A DNA stretch of 64,000 nucleotides from Dyadobacter koreensis (GTDB lineage: Bacteria > Bacteroidota > Bacteroidia > Cytophagales > Spirosomataceae). This document shows, in pieces, positions 18,728-27,523 of the stretch. Positions within the stretch are counted from its first letter, which is position 1, and every line of letters starts with the position of its first letter. The stretch spans positions 248,001 to 312,000 of the forward strand of contig NZ_FNXY01000002.1 in the NCBI RefSeq assembly GCF_900108855.1, given 5' to 3'. The notes beneath the pieces were generated by a model that saw nothing but the letters and a program-made list of their open reading frames with translations, made no database searches and had not been told where the DNA came from. The position numbers were made by a program, and so were the translations under genes.

Positions 18728-18739
18728 ATAAGTGCCAAA

Positions 18740-19186
18740 TTAAGCTACCTCTTCTTCAATAATATTGATCTTCTGAATTTTGTCACCCTGACGGATCAAA
18801 TCAACGGTATCAACACCTTCGACTACCTTACCAAAACAAGTATGGTTTCCATCCAGGTGTGCTGTATTGTTGCGGCTATGGCAAATGAAGAATTGAGATC
18901 CGCCTGTATCGCGGCCGGCATGTGCCATAGACAATACACCGCGATCATGGTACTGCTTTTCAGCATTTACTTCACATTTGATTGTATAACCAGGGCCTCC
19001 GCGTCCGGTTCCCTGAGGATCTCCGCCCTGAATCATAAAATCATTAATCACGCGATGGAAAGTTAATCCATCATAAAATCCCTTTTTTGAAAGATCTACA
19101 AAGTTTTTCACAGCAATAGGTGTTTCCTTATCGTAGAACTCGATAAGCATTGTACCTTTGTCGGTGATCATTTCTGCCTTAGTCAT
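18740..19186 (-). CDS. Cyclophilin-type peptidyl-prolyl cis-trans isomerase
   Basis: A single-domain 148-residue cyclophilin that isomerises Xaa-Pro bonds during protein folding. The family motifs are all present: FHRVINDFMIQGGDPQGTG near residue 44, with the catalytic Arg, GGSQFFI near residue 95, and HLDGNHTCFGKVVEG near residue 109. No signal peptide is visible, so it probably acts in the cytoplasm. The length is typical of short bacterial PpiB-like proteins. A small GC-rich hairpin (CGCTGT-CAAA-ACAGCG, 19225-19240) lies in its 5' region. It ends at the shared terminator with the symporter. Confidence 0.95.
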   Translation of the reverse strand: MTKAEMITDKGTMLIEFYDKETPIAVKNFVDLSKKGFYDGLTFHRVINDFMIQGGDPQGTGRGGPGYTIKCEVNAEKQYHDRGVLSMAHAGRDTGGSQFFICHSRNNTAHLDGNHTCFGKVVEGVDTVDLIRQGDKIQKINIIEEEVA

Positions 19187-19254
19187 AATAATCAGGTATT
19201 TGGATAAAAATTTATTGAATGATGCGCTGTCAAAACAGCGGGTTTTTCATAACA

Positions 19255-19293
19255 AATGCAAAGAAAAGCATATTAAAGCCGTTTCTTTGCATT
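19255..19293 (-). terminator. Hairpin downstream of lytic transglycosylase gene
   Basis: AATGCAAAGAAA (19255-19266) is exactly complementary to TTTCTTTGCATT (19282-19293). It lies 26 bases beyond the stop of the leftward transglycosylase gene and before the cyclophilin gene. The A-rich flank gives a weak T run on the minus strand. Confidence 0.55.
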
Positions 19294-19318
19294 GTGCTGC
19301 ATATTGTAACCAAAGAAT

Positions 19319-20104
19319 TTAAGAATCAGTTGCGGCTCTTGCTAATTGTTTCGAATCGCTCTTCAATTCCGAGAGTTTTTTCTCTTCACGGATCTGTACC
19401 ATTTTTTCCAAAACATCACCGCTTCCCCATTCGCGGCTTCTTTCAGGATTGGAAAACCATTCTTTTACTGCAATTATTTTATAAATATATTTAGTAGTTT
19501 CTGCGTTTAACCGAAGCTTAAAATAGTCGTCTTTATTTTGTGAGTTCATTCGGTTCTGGATGTGCTGTGGTCCCGCGTTGTAGGCAGCTGCTACAAGTGT
19601 CCAGGAACCAAGCTGGCGGTGAAGATCTTTAAGATACTTACCTGCTGCATGAGTGGATTTAACCAGATGTTTACGATCGTCAACCGTTCCGTTTACGGTT
19701 AAGCCAAGTGATTTGGCTGTTGCGGGCATTAATTGCCAGTATCCGCCGGCCCCTCTGTGAGAAGTGGCTTCGTTACTCATGGCACTCTCAATTATTGGAA
19801 TGTATTTAAAGTCGGATGGGACTCCGTACTTTTTCAGGATCGGTTCTATAACTCTCATCCTTTTTTCTGCGCTTGTCATCAGTTTACGAAAAGCATAGGT
19901 ATCGTAATTTCTGATCATTTTCTGGTACCGCTCGGCTATGCGCATTTCCGAAAGGGGCACCTTTTCGCCACAAAAATTAATGGCAAGAAGGTTTGAGTTG
20001 ATTGTTAGTTCAGACTTTAATTCCTTCTTTTCTACCTTCAAGTTGCTTAGGGAAAACATCCCCATCGATGCAATTGAGAAGGCAATAAAGATCATTCTAA
20101 TCAT
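19319..20104 (-). CDS. Lytic transglycosylase (SLT domain, MltD-like)
   Basis: A 261-residue exported enzyme that cleaves peptidoglycan between MurNAc and GlcNAc, leaving 1,6-anhydroMurNAc. A signal-like N-terminus (MIRMIFIAFSIASMGMFSL) is followed by the SLT lysozyme-like domain at about residues 90-230. The catalytic Glu is in IIESAMSNEATS, followed by GAGGYWQLMPATA and later VAAAYNAGPQ, the standard SLT family 1 motifs. Unlike full MltD proteins it has no LysM repeats. It is transcribed alone, away from the molybdopterin cluster, with a good -7 element at 20151-20158 and a hairpin after the stop. Confidence 0.93.
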   Translation of the reverse strand: MIRMIFIAFSIASMGMFSLSNLKVEKKELKSELTINSNLLAINFCGEKVPLSEMRIAERYQKMIRNYDTYAFRKLMTSAEKRMRVIEPILKKYGVPSDFKYIPIIESAMSNEATSHRGAGGYWQLMPATAKSLGLTVNGTVDDRKHLVKSTHAAGKYLKDLHRQLGSWTLVAAAYNAGPQHIQNRMNSQNKDDYFKLRLNAETTKYIYKIIAVKEWFSNPERSREWGSGDVLEKMVQIREEKKLSELKSDSKQLARAATDS

Positions 20105-20573
20105 CCATTTTTTGTTTCGTTCAACATAATTTAGTCGGTTTCCCGGGGAGCAAAGATAACGCTATTGAATTAATAATGTTTCATTTTTAGGTAAAAAGTT
20201 GATTTGCAGGTATTTGTATAATTTTGATTTAGCACTAATTTAAGATAGTAAAATTTCGTTGTATTTGCCGGTGACAATTCGATTTCATTTGTTAAACGCA
20301 TATTTTCTAAAATATTCGTTGGAAATCACTTTTAGATACAAACAGAATTTTTCATGCTTAAAATTGTAATTAACAAAGTCTAAATTCCTGCATATTTTTT
20401 CAATCAAATTTTTTCATCAACCTCTCACCCGATTTTTGCCTTACCTTTTGACTCATTTTGGAAAATAAAACGGCTGAAATCCTGAATTATTTGATCTGTT
20501 AAATCAATTTTTAAACTTGTATTCTTATGTGTTTTAAATAGTAACTTGCATTGTTTGACAACAAACTCGGAAT
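20105..20573. other. Divergent intergenic region before the molybdopterin cluster
   Basis: About 470 AT-rich bases between the leftward transglycosylase gene and the rightward moeA gene. It contains the transglycosylase -7 element (20151-20158, minus strand) and a TAATTTTG match on the plus strand at 20219-20226, too far from moeA to assign with confidence. No small gene or recognisable riboswitch was seen. Confidence 0.5.
20151..20158 (-). promoter_or_regulatory. -7 promoter element for lytic transglycosylase gene
   Basis: Read on the minus strand this is TATCTTTG, an exact TAnnTTTG match and the same word as before purH. It lies 47 bases upstream of the start codon at 20104, a normal leader length. 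Confidence 0.55.
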
Positions 20574-21764
20574 ATGGTCACAGTTGATGAAGCAAAAAGA
20601 AGAGTATTAACTCATACACGAACATTAAGTGCTGAAAAAAGAACTGTCTTAAACGCGGTCGGTTATGTTTTGTCAGAAAATGTTTTAGCAGGATTTTCTT
20701 TGCCTTCTTTTCGGCAGTCATCTATGGATGGTTACGCGGTTTTACATACGGACATTATACACGCAGATGTCGTTCTTCCTATTGCAGGAGAGTCGAAAGC
20801 CGGGAAAGCGGAGAAGGTTTCTATGAAGCCAGGCACTGCATTCAGAATATTTACAGGCGCTCCCGTTCCGGATGGCGCGACGGCTGTTGTCATGCAGGAA
20901 AATACTTCTGTGGCGAATGGAAATGTGACGATCGGTGAATATCCTGTGCCTGAAAATAAAAATCTGCGAAATATAGGGCAACAGATACGGGAAGGTGATA
21001 TTGCTCTGCCGTCCGGCACTTTTATATCCGCCGGTACGGCTGGTTTTTTGAAAGGTTTAAATATTGATGAAATTCCTGTTTTTCGTAAACCCAAAATCGG
21101 AATTTTGGTAACAGGAGATGAATTGGTGAAAACCGGAGAAACTTTGTCGCACGGACAAGTTTATGAATCCAATTCTTCCATGTTGGTTGCCGCTCTGAAG
21201 CAGGAAGGAATTACGGATGTCGAAATTTATTATTCTGAGGATGATTTGTCGGCGACCGTTCAAAGTCTTCTTACATTATCGGAAAGAAATGATGTGGTAA
21301 TTGCAACCGGGGGAGTTTCCGTAGGGGACTACGATTATGTTGGGAAGGCGTTGGAAACGATTGGAGCTGAGACGATATTTTATAAAATAAGACAGAAGCC
21401 AGGTAAACCTTTACTTTTTGCCAGAACAGAAAATACAAATTTTTATGCGCTACCGGGGAATCCTGCATCCTCATTAGTTTGTTACTACGAATATGTATTG
21501 CCTGCTTTAAGATTAATGTCGGGCCGAAAAGAGTGCTTTTTGCCAGCATATCAGTTGCCGATCAGCCATGCATACTCGTTTCGCGGTGAGCGAGATGAAT
21601 TTTTGAAGGCATTTGTTAGTAACGGAAAAGTAACCTCGCTGGAAGGTCAGGAGTCCTTCGCGTTAAGATCTTTTGCAATTGCGAATGCCCTGATTTATTT
21701 GCCTGTTTCTCAGCAAACGGTGCAGGCGGGGGATATGGTAGAGGTGCATTTGTTGCCTTTTTGA
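20574..21764 (+). CDS. moeA: Molybdopterin molybdotransferase
   Basis: A 396-residue cytoplasmic enzyme that inserts molybdate into adenylylated molybdopterin to give active molybdenum cofactor. It shows the MoeA order: an N-terminal region with SLPSFRQSSMDGYAV near residue 44, domain III with IFTGAPVPDGATAVVMQE near residue 100, the MoCF-binding domain with VTGDELV and ATGGVSVGDYDYV (residues ~180-330), and KPGKPLLFA followed by ALPGNPASS. The length is typical. It is the first gene of a cluster with moaD, moaE, moaCB and moaA; the moaD start lies 14 bases after the moeA stop. Confidence 0.95.
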   Translation: MVTVDEAKRRVLTHTRTLSAEKRTVLNAVGYVLSENVLAGFSLPSFRQSSMDGYAVLHTDIIHADVVLPIAGESKAGKAEKVSMKPGTAFRIFTGAPVPDGATAVVMQENTSVANGNVTIGEYPVPENKNLRNIGQQIREGDIALPSGTFISAGTAGFLKGLNIDEIPVFRKPKIGILVTGDELVKTGETLSHGQVYESNSSMLVAALKQEGITDVEIYYSEDDLSATVQSLLTLSERNDVVIATGGVSVGDYDYVGKALETIGAETIFYKIRQKPGKPLLFARTENTNFYALPGNPASSLVCYYEYVLPALRLMSGRKECFLPAYQLPISHAYSFRGERDEFLKAFVSNGKVTSLEGQESFALRSFAIANALIYLPVSQQTVQAGDMVEVHLLPF

Positions 21765-21778
21765 CTACTAAAAATGAG

Positions 21779-22018
21779 ATGGGTATAAATATTTTATATT
21801 TTGGAATGCTGGCGGAAATAAGCGGCCAGGCGAACGAAATCTGGACCATTAATGATGGTCTGTCGGTTGGTGATCTAAAAAAACTGATTTTGGAAAAATA
21901 TCCTGCTATGGGGGAAAAGAAATTCAAAGTTGCTGTGAACCAGCAGATCGCAGATGATCAAACGTTCGTTTCAACTCAATCAGAGGTTGCTTTATTGCCA
22001 CCTTTTGCGGGCGGCTGA
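21779..22018 (+). CDS. moaD: Molybdopterin synthase sulfur carrier subunit
   Basis: A ubiquitin-fold protein of 79 residues that carries a C-terminal thiocarboxylate used to build the dithiolene of molybdopterin. It ends in the diagnostic Gly-Gly (PPFAGG) and begins MGINILYFGMLAEISG, the usual MoaD opening. I chose the ATG at 21779 because it aligns with the family N-terminus; a TTG at 21761 would overlap the moeA stop and add six untypical residues. The partner MoaE is encoded 178 bases downstream. No moeB-like activating enzyme is present in the window, so thiocarboxylation must depend on a gene elsewhere. Confidence 0.93.
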   Translation: MGINILYFGMLAEISGQANEIWTINDGLSVGDLKKLILEKYPAMGEKKFKVAVNQQIADDQTFVSTQSEVALLPPFAGG

Positions 22019-22196
22019 TTTGTTTATCATCCAAGAAACCTGATAGAACCTGGGTTTTGTATCACCGGATTTTGGTAAGTTTTGTAAAAATGTTTTTTCG
22101 GGTTTGTTACCCGTTTTACATAGAGTTTTTATTTTTAAATCACTTAAATGTTCTTCGATGAAAAATCGAAAAATCTAAAAGTGGAGTACATATATC

Positions 22197-22646
22197 ATGG
22201 AGAAAATTCATAAGCCTAAAAAGGTTTTCATGGAAGGCCCGATCAGTCCGCAGTTTGTTGCAGATTCGATTGCTAAACATCAGTCAAAAGTTAATATTGG
22301 CGCACATGCGATATTTCTAGGCCAGATTCGTGCAGATGAAAAGGAGGATGGTTTTGTTACAGGAATTGAATATTCGGCTTATGAAGAAATGGCAGAACAG
22401 GCTTTTCATGCGATACGCGAAGATGCATTTTCAAAGTTCGATCTGACCTGCATGCATATTTATCATAGTCTTGGGTTGGTACCAACAGGCGAAGTAAGTC
22501 TTTTTGTATTTGTATCTTCTGCGCATCGTCGCGCTGCTTTTGAGGCATCGGAATACATTGTCGATGAAATTAAGACTAAGGTTCCTATTTTTGGGAAAGA
22601 ACTGGTTGGTCCTGCCGGAGCATATGTGTGGAAGGAAAATAACTGA
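22197..22646 (+). CDS. moaE: Molybdopterin synthase catalytic subunit
   Basis: The 149-residue large subunit of molybdopterin synthase, which transfers sulfur from MoaD to cyclic pyranopterin monophosphate. Recognisable MoaE segments are GAHAIFLGQIRADE near residue 36, GIEYSAYEEMAEQA near residue 58, HSLGLVPTGEVSLFVFVSS near residue 88, and FGKELVG with the C-terminal WKEN containing the conserved active-site Lys region. The 178-base gap before it contains a T-rich region but no clear hairpin or Moco riboswitch, so it is probably still part of the moeA-moaA transcript or has a weak promoter of its own. Confidence 0.94.
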   Translation: MEKIHKPKKVFMEGPISPQFVADSIAKHQSKVNIGAHAIFLGQIRADEKEDGFVTGIEYSAYEEMAEQAFHAIREDAFSKFDLTCMHIYHSLGLVPTGEVSLFVFVSSAHRRAAFEASEYIVDEIKTKVPIFGKELVGPAGAYVWKENN

Positions 22647-22701
22647 AATTTAATATCTTCATCACCATAGCCAAATTATTGTTCTCGTTGTTTTCATTCT
22701 A

Positions 22702-23610
22702 ATGGTTGATATTACACATAAGACTAATACATTAAGAATTGCCACGGCGCAGGCTACCGTTCAGGTAAGCAAACCTGAAACCATTCTTGCTATTCAAAAT
22801 AAAACGGTCCCCAAAGGTGACGTTTTTGAGATGGCGAAAGCTGCCGGGTTTTTAGCAGTGAAAAAAACTCCGGATCTTCTGCCCGACTGCCACCCGATTC
22901 CAATAGAATATACTGCCGTTGCTTATCGGATTGAGGAGCTAACGATCATTATTGAATTGACTGTCAAAACGATTTACAAAACCGGCGTGGAAGTGGAGGC
23001 AATGCACGGCGCATCGGTTGTGGCACTTACCCTTTATGATATGCTCAAACCGATTGATAAAGGGGTTGAGATAAACAATATCAGATTGTTGGAAAAGAAG
23101 GGTGGGAAAAGTGACAGAAAGACAATTCCGGCAAATTTGAAGACGGCAGTAATCGTGTGTTCCGATTCTATTTCAGGAGGAATTGGAGAAGATAAATCAG
23201 GGAAAAGGATAATTGAGAAATTTGAAACGCTGACTATCAAAGTAAATGATTACAGCATTATTCCCGATGATAAATCAACGATCCAGGAAAAGATAAAAAG
23301 TCTTTGCAGTTTATCTTATCAACTGATTGTGATTACAGGTGGAACCGGATTGTCTACTCGTGACGTTACACCGGAAGCTGTCAGTGAATTAATTGATCGC
23401 GAAATCCCCGGGATCGGTGAAACGGCTCGGCAATATGGCCAGGAAAGAATTCCAACTTCCATGTTGTCCAGATCGGTTTCGGGACTAATCGGCGAGACTT
23501 TGGTTTTAACAATGCCAGGAAGCACTGGCGGCGTGACAGAATATATTGATGCACTTTTTCCGCACGTCCTGCACGTTTTTAGTGTTATGGAAGGAGGAAA
23601 GCACGAATAA
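22702..23610 (+). CDS. moaCB: Bifunctional MoaC-MoaB fusion (cyclic pyranopterin monophosphate synthase / molybdopterin adenylyltransferase-like)
   Basis: A 302-residue fusion of two cofactor-synthesis domains. Residues ~1-145 are MoaC, which converts the MoaA product to cPMP: PDLLPDCHPIPI near residue 56 and GVEVEAMHGASVVALTLYD near residue 96 are its signature. Residues ~150-302 are a MoaB/Mog domain that would adenylylate molybdopterin, with VCSDSISGG, VITGGTGLSTRDVTPEA and MPGSTGG. This fusion is known from Bacteroidota. The MoaA gene follows after 15 bases, so the genes for the first two pathway steps are adjacent. The combined protein could channel early and late steps, but that is inference. 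Confidence 0.94.
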   Translation: MVDITHKTNTLRIATAQATVQVSKPETILAIQNKTVPKGDVFEMAKAAGFLAVKKTPDLLPDCHPIPIEYTAVAYRIEELTIIIELTVKTIYKTGVEVEAMHGASVVALTLYDMLKPIDKGVEINNIRLLEKKGGKSDRKTIPANLKTAVIVCSDSISGGIGEDKSGKRIIEKFETLTIKVNDYSIIPDDKSTIQEKIKSLCSLSYQLIVITGGTGLSTRDVTPEAVSELIDREIPGIGETARQYGQERIPTSMLSRSVSGLIGETLVLTMPGSTGGVTEYIDALFPHVLHVFSVMEGGKHE

Positions 23611-23625
23611 ATCATTCAATAAAAA

Positions 23626-24618
23626 ATGTCTCAACCCATTACGGATACATTTGGTCGTAAGCATACTTATCTGCGCATCTCGCTGACAGACAAGTGTAAT
23701 CTGCGCTGCACCTATTGTATGCCCCAGGAAGATATGCAGTTTATGCCTTCCAAGTGGCTGATGCAGGCAGACGAAATCCAGACGCTTGCGGGAATTTTTG
23801 TGGATATGGGCGTTGAGAAAATCAGATTGACGGGTGGTGAACCCCTGATCAGAAAAGATGCGAGTCAGATTATCCGAAATCTTGGTTCGTTATCTACCTC
23901 GCTTACTTTAACTACCAATGCAGTTTTTGTTGACCAGTTTATTGATGATCTGAAAAATGCTGGGGTTCGTTCATTAAATGTAAGTCTGGATACGCTGAAT
24001 GAGCAATCGTTTAAAAATATTACAAAACGTGATCATTTTGGGAAAACGTTAGATAGTATCCGATTGTTGATTTCTGAAGGATTTGTTGTGAAGATTAACA
24101 TGGTGGTGATGCGTGGCGTGAATGACGAGGAAGTTAACGACTTTGTCAGGCTGACACTCGACGAACCTAATCTGCACGTTCGTTTTATAGAATTTATGCC
24201 TTTTAACGGAAATAAGTGGGATATGTCTAAGATCGTTTCGTATAATGATCTTCTGGCCGATATTGGCACACAATTCTCGTTTAAAAAATTGCAGGGAGAG
24301 CTGCACGATACAGCACATAATTTCCAGGTAAACGGCGGAAAAGGAACTTTCGGGATTATCGGGACAGTCACGCATCCGTTTTGTTCGGGCTGTAACCGTA
24401 TTCGTTTAACTGCGGATGGAAAACTTAAAAATTGCCTTTTTGACACAACAGAAGCAGATTTACTAACTCCTCTCAGACGTGGCGAAGATGTCAGCTCGTT
24501 AATTTATTCTCATTTTCACAAAAAACATTTTGCTCACGGCGGACATATCGATTTCACGGAGAAAAATGCCAGAGAAGATTACGAGCAAAATCGGAGGATG
24601 ATCTCTATTGGTGGGTAA
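23626..24618 (+). CDS. moaA: GTP 3',8-cyclase (radical SAM)
   Basis: A 330-residue radical SAM enzyme that rearranges GTP to 3',8-cH2GTP, the first step of molybdenum cofactor synthesis. The N-terminal cluster motif is CNLRCTYC (CxxxCxxC) near residue 24, followed by RLTGGEPLIR. The C-terminal second 4Fe-4S site is FCSGCNRIRLTADGKLKNCL near residue 250. It ends in the Gly-Gly tail (SIGG) typical of MoaA and needed for activity. It is the last gene of the moeA-moaD-moaE-moaCB-moaA cluster. No molybdoenzyme gene is seen in the window, so the cofactor serves enzymes encoded elsewhere. Confidence 0.97.
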   Translation: MSQPITDTFGRKHTYLRISLTDKCNLRCTYCMPQEDMQFMPSKWLMQADEIQTLAGIFVDMGVEKIRLTGGEPLIRKDASQIIRNLGSLSTSLTLTTNAVFVDQFIDDLKNAGVRSLNVSLDTLNEQSFKNITKRDHFGKTLDSIRLLISEGFVVKINMVVMRGVNDEEVNDFVRLTLDEPNLHVRFIEFMPFNGNKWDMSKIVSYNDLLADIGTQFSFKKLQGELHDTAHNFQVNGGKGTFGIIGTVTHPFCSGCNRIRLTADGKLKNCLFDTTEADLLTPLRRGEDVSSLIYSHFHKKHFAHGGHIDFTEKNAREDYEQNRRMISIGG

Positions 24619-24736
24619 CTTTTTTTGGTAAAACCACTTAACCCACATTTTTAACCGCTCATAAAATCGATGCAACATGGCCTGAACTGAAGACATCATT
24701 GGTGCAAATAATTAGCCAATATAACTCTTCAATGCC

Positions 24737-25144
24737 ATGAAAAACTTCCGGAAAATCTTTGTTGCGGCACTCTGCGGCGTATTAATTACAAATCTTGTTT
24801 CAGCAGGACAGTTACAGGATTCAGACAAAGGAAAATATTATGAATCGTTTCGGGTAGGGATGTACCGCGTAAAAAATTCGCTGGTTATGAATCTTCTTCT
24901 TGAAAAGGATAAGGGCGTTTCGATCAATATCAAACTGGTCGATTCAAAAGGCAAGGTTCTGCATCAGGAATACATTGCAAAAGGACTAAGAAAAGTAGGG
25001 CAGAAGTTTGACTTCTCTGATGTAAGTGATGGAAATTATAAAATTGAGATTACAAACGGCGACGAACGCATTACCAAAAACATAAGTTTATCTACATCTG
25101 AGATAGCGGAAGTGTCTGGCCGCAGACTCGTTGCTTTCAACTAA
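24737..25144 (+). CDS. Small secreted beta-sandwich protein of unknown function
   Basis: A 135-residue protein with a clear signal peptide (MKNFRKIFVAALCGVLITNLVSAG). The mature part has alternating strands (VSINIKLVDSKGKVLHQEYI; GNYKIEITNGDERITKNISL) that look like one Ig-like or DUF3244-type domain of the kind found as C-terminal modules of Bacteroidota secreted proteins. It lacks the usual terminal basic strand of a T9SS sorting domain, ending RRLVAFN. It is monocistronic, with a strong terminator after the stop. Function unknown. Confidence 0.75.
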   Translation: MKNFRKIFVAALCGVLITNLVSAGQLQDSDKGKYYESFRVGMYRVKNSLVMNLLLEKDKGVSINIKLVDSKGKVLHQEYIAKGLRKVGQKFDFSDVSDGNYKIEITNGDERITKNISLSTSEIAEVSGRRLVAFN

Positions 25145-25151
25145 AATAATT

Positions 25152-25198
25152 GCCGGATAAGGATTTCTAATTTGAGAGTCTTTATCCGGCTTTTTATT
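25152..25198 (+). terminator. Rho-independent terminator
   Basis: GCCGGATAA (25152-25160) pairs with TTATCCGGC (25182-25190), followed by TTTTTATT. It lies just after the stop of the small secreted protein and slightly overlaps the end of the convergent esterase gene. Confidence 0.85.
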
Positions 25199-26120
25199 AT
25201 TTCATCCAGTTGTTGGCTTTTAGCCAGCCTTCCAAAGCTGCGGGCCAGTTTGCCAGGGATCCTTTTCCTTCTGTGCGCATTCCATAACCATGTCCGCCTT
25301 TGGGATACAAGTGCATCTCCGCCGGAACCTTTACCTTCTTTAAAGCCAGATAATAGGCGATACTATTTTCAACAGGAACGGCCGTATCATCCATTGCGTG
25401 TACCAAAAATGCAGTCGGCGTTTTGTCTGTTACCTGCAATTCATTGGAATAATACTTAATCAGCTCATCCGATTTATCAGGTCCTAAAAGATTGTCCCTT
25501 GAACCTCCATGGGCCAGTTCAGGGAGCAAGGAAATTACCGGATACATTAAAATTGAGAAATTCGGCTTGGATTCGTCCGATGCTTTTTCACCCATGTTAT
25601 AATGCGTGGCAAGCGTCGCTGCTAAATGCCCGCCGGCCGAAAACCCCATAACACCAATTTTATCAGCATTGATATTCCATTTTTTAGCCCCCTGACGAAT
25701 AATTTTCATTCCCTGCATAGCGTCCAGAAGAGGCGCTTCATGTTGATGCTCCATAGCTTTTGCATCAGGCAAACGATATTTTAGAACGAAAGCAGAAATG
25801 CCACGCCCGTTAAACCATTTTGCCAGATCGCTTCCCTCATGTGAGGCAGCGAGAATACCGTAACCTCCACCCGGACAAATCATTACCGCTGCGCCGGTTG
25901 CCTTTTCTTTTGGTGCAATATAGGCAGTGATAGTAGGAACCGTCACACCGCTGATTCGCAGAATGCCGTCTGTCGTAACTGATTTTTCCTCGATTGTGTT
26001 CGTCTTATTATTAGGTATTTTCCCTTCCGGCCATAAGGATATCACTTCATTCTGCGCCATAGATTGCAGGGATAAAATAGTAAGGCCTGCCGCCATTATC
26101 ATCAGTTTTGTGTTTTTCAT
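25197..26120 (-). CDS. Secreted alpha/beta hydrolase (acetyl esterase / acetylxylan esterase-like)
   Basis: A 307-residue exported hydrolase with a signal peptide (first ~22 residues, ending SMAQ). The alpha/beta-hydrolase landmarks are the oxyanion region ICPGGGYGILA near residue 79, the nucleophile Ser in GFSAGGHLAATLATH near residue 160, the acid in HAMDDTAVPVENS near residue 243 and the His in GGHGYGMR near residue 280. Proteins of this type deacetylate hemicellulose oligosaccharides or hydrolyse small esters in the periplasm, but the substrate here is not known. It is monocistronic and convergent with the small secreted protein. Confidence 0.88.
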   Translation of the reverse strand: MKNTKLMIMAAGLTILSLQSMAQNEVISLWPEGKIPNNKTNTIEEKSVTTDGILRISGVTVPTITAYIAPKEKATGAAVMICPGGGYGILAASHEGSDLAKWFNGRGISAFVLKYRLPDAKAMEHQHEAPLLDAMQGMKIIRQGAKKWNINADKIGVMGFSAGGHLAATLATHYNMGEKASDESKPNFSILMYPVISLLPELAHGGSRDNLLGPDKSDELIKYYSNELQVTDKTPTAFLVHAMDDTAVPVENSIAYYLALKKVKVPAEMHLYPKGGHGYGMRTEGKGSLANWPAALEGWLKANNWMK

Positions 26121-26507
26121 AGAAAAAAGATCTTTGAATCAAAAGACGCGCGTCGTTGATCTCTACCCTCAATTTGTATAAGCGAGTTTAGGAATACTTA
26201 ATTCGGGCCAGCAAAGATTATTGTGGACTTTTTTCGCAAAAATTATGCAGAAAAGGGGTGGATTATTTTTAATATAATATAAATATTTATTATTCCAAAT
26301 ACGAGAATTATATGGAATTAAATGAAGATTACTTAATTATATTTTGATAGATGAGTAGTTTTGATTTAATAACTCTTTCATAATCAGCTATCATTGAGAT
26401 AAATATTTACATCCTGCTTACAAATTCAGCTAAAAAATTGCAAAATATTGTAAATAGGATTGTATTTTTCTTTTTGGATTAAGCTAAGTTGTTAAATTAG
26501 GTGCATT
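26121..26507. other. Intergenic region between divergent genes
   Basis: About 390 very AT-rich bases between the leftward esterase and the rightward ABM-family gene. A TAGTTTTG match (26356-26363) fits the -7 consensus but is 145 bases before the ABM start, so its role is unclear. No other feature was seen. Confidence 0.45.
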
Positions 26508-26798
26508 ATGGTGATCATACGGATTGTAAGAATGACTTTTTTACCCGAGAAGATTAGTGAATTTCAGAGTATTTTCGAAAAATGCCAGAATGATATCAAG
26601 CAAATGCCAGGCTGTCTTCATCTCGAACTTTGGCGAGATCTAGATAATCCTAATATCTTCGTAACACACAGTCATTGGGAAACCGAGGAATATCTCAATA
26701 CGTATAAAAATACTGAATTTTTTGGATTGATATGGAAAAGGACAAAGGCGCTTTTTGCAGACAAACCTTTGGCCTTTTCAGTTGAGAAAGTATCGTGA
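26508..26798 (+). CDS. Antibiotic biosynthesis monooxygenase (ABM) family protein
   Basis: A 96-residue protein with the ABM dimeric alpha-beta barrel pattern: an N-terminal strand MVIIRIVRMTF, then a helix, MPGCLHLELWRD, then the third strand NIFVTHSHWETEEYLNTY. It is typical of small cofactor-free quinol monooxygenases and related proteins, but specific function cannot be inferred. The stop is 2 bases from the stop of the convergent gene at 26801, with no terminator between them. Confidence 0.85.
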   Translation: MVIIRIVRMTFLPEKISEFQSIFEKCQNDIKQMPGCLHLELWRDLDNPNIFVTHSHWETEEYLNTYKNTEFFGLIWKRTKALFADKPLAFSVEKVS

Positions 26799-26800
26799 CC

Positions 26801-27391
26801 CTACTTTTTTGCAGGATTTATCATGATATGTGCACGGTGCGTTCCGGGATCCATAATCCACGGCATTCCGGGAACATCCGGTTTCAAGGGTAATCCCGTT
26901 GTTTCAGCGGTTGCAAATGGAATATAAACTACATAACGTAAATAACCGTCTTTTACATCGCCTGTTTTGCTATCATAGTTTTCCGGTGATCCTGAAAGTG
27001 AAAATAAGGTAGAGGGCTGTTTTGGCATAGCAAGTTTTCCTCCTTTTACTTCCTTCTCACGAATATCAAAGATCTCTTTTTGATTCTTTCCTTCTTTGGT
27101 CAAAATACGGCCTCTTTCCATGAATGGCTCCAGATCTGCATGGTAGCAGGAGACGTTAATTCCTTCTTTCTTTGGGTCGTCGGCAATACAAACAAAGTCG
27201 TTGTTTCCGTTTCGTAATACTTTAAACGAACCATCCGAACCGTAGCCGTAAACTTTCGCACCGGCTTGTTTGTCGGTCGGTGCAGCAAGCGATGCCGTTT
27301 TGATCTGGACTTCGGCAGGAGGAATTATAGTCTGCGCGTTTGCCTGGAAGGCTATGCAGACAATGACCGCAGTAAAAAAAATCTTGTTCAT
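26801..27391 (-). CDS. Secreted protein of unknown function
   Basis: A 196-residue protein with a signal peptide (MNKIFFTAVIVCIAFQANAQ). The mature region contains YGYGSDGSFKVLRNG, FVCIADDP, a single conserved-looking CYHADLEPFMERGR segment and a C-terminal PGMPWIMDPGTHRAHIMI. I do not recognise the domain. It is a single-gene unit divergent from the PVC-type gene to its right and nearly overlapping the convergent ABM gene at its end. Two Cys residues in the mature part may form a disulphide. Function unknown. Confidence 0.75.
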   Translation of the reverse strand: MNKIFFTAVIVCIAFQANAQTIIPPAEVQIKTASLAAPTDKQAGAKVYGYGSDGSFKVLRNGNNDFVCIADDPKKEGINVSCYHADLEPFMERGRILTKEGKNQKEIFDIREKEVKGGKLAMPKQPSTLFSLSGSPENYDSKTGDVKDGYLRYVVYIPFATAETTGLPLKPDVPGMPWIMDPGTHRAHIMINPAKK

Positions 27392-27523
27392 GGTAGTAAA
27401 TGATACGTGGCTAGTTTCTTATTATCTAAATTTAGTAATCTTTACTAAAACTATATCACAAAATCCTTTTACAGATGATTTTCGTCTGACTTAGGCAAAA
27501 TAACCGATTAACTTATATCACCA

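Noticed and set aside
22019-22196. Possible molybdenum cofactor riboswitch before moaE
   Set aside because: No conserved multi-hairpin structure could be seen; the region is T-rich with only weak pairing.
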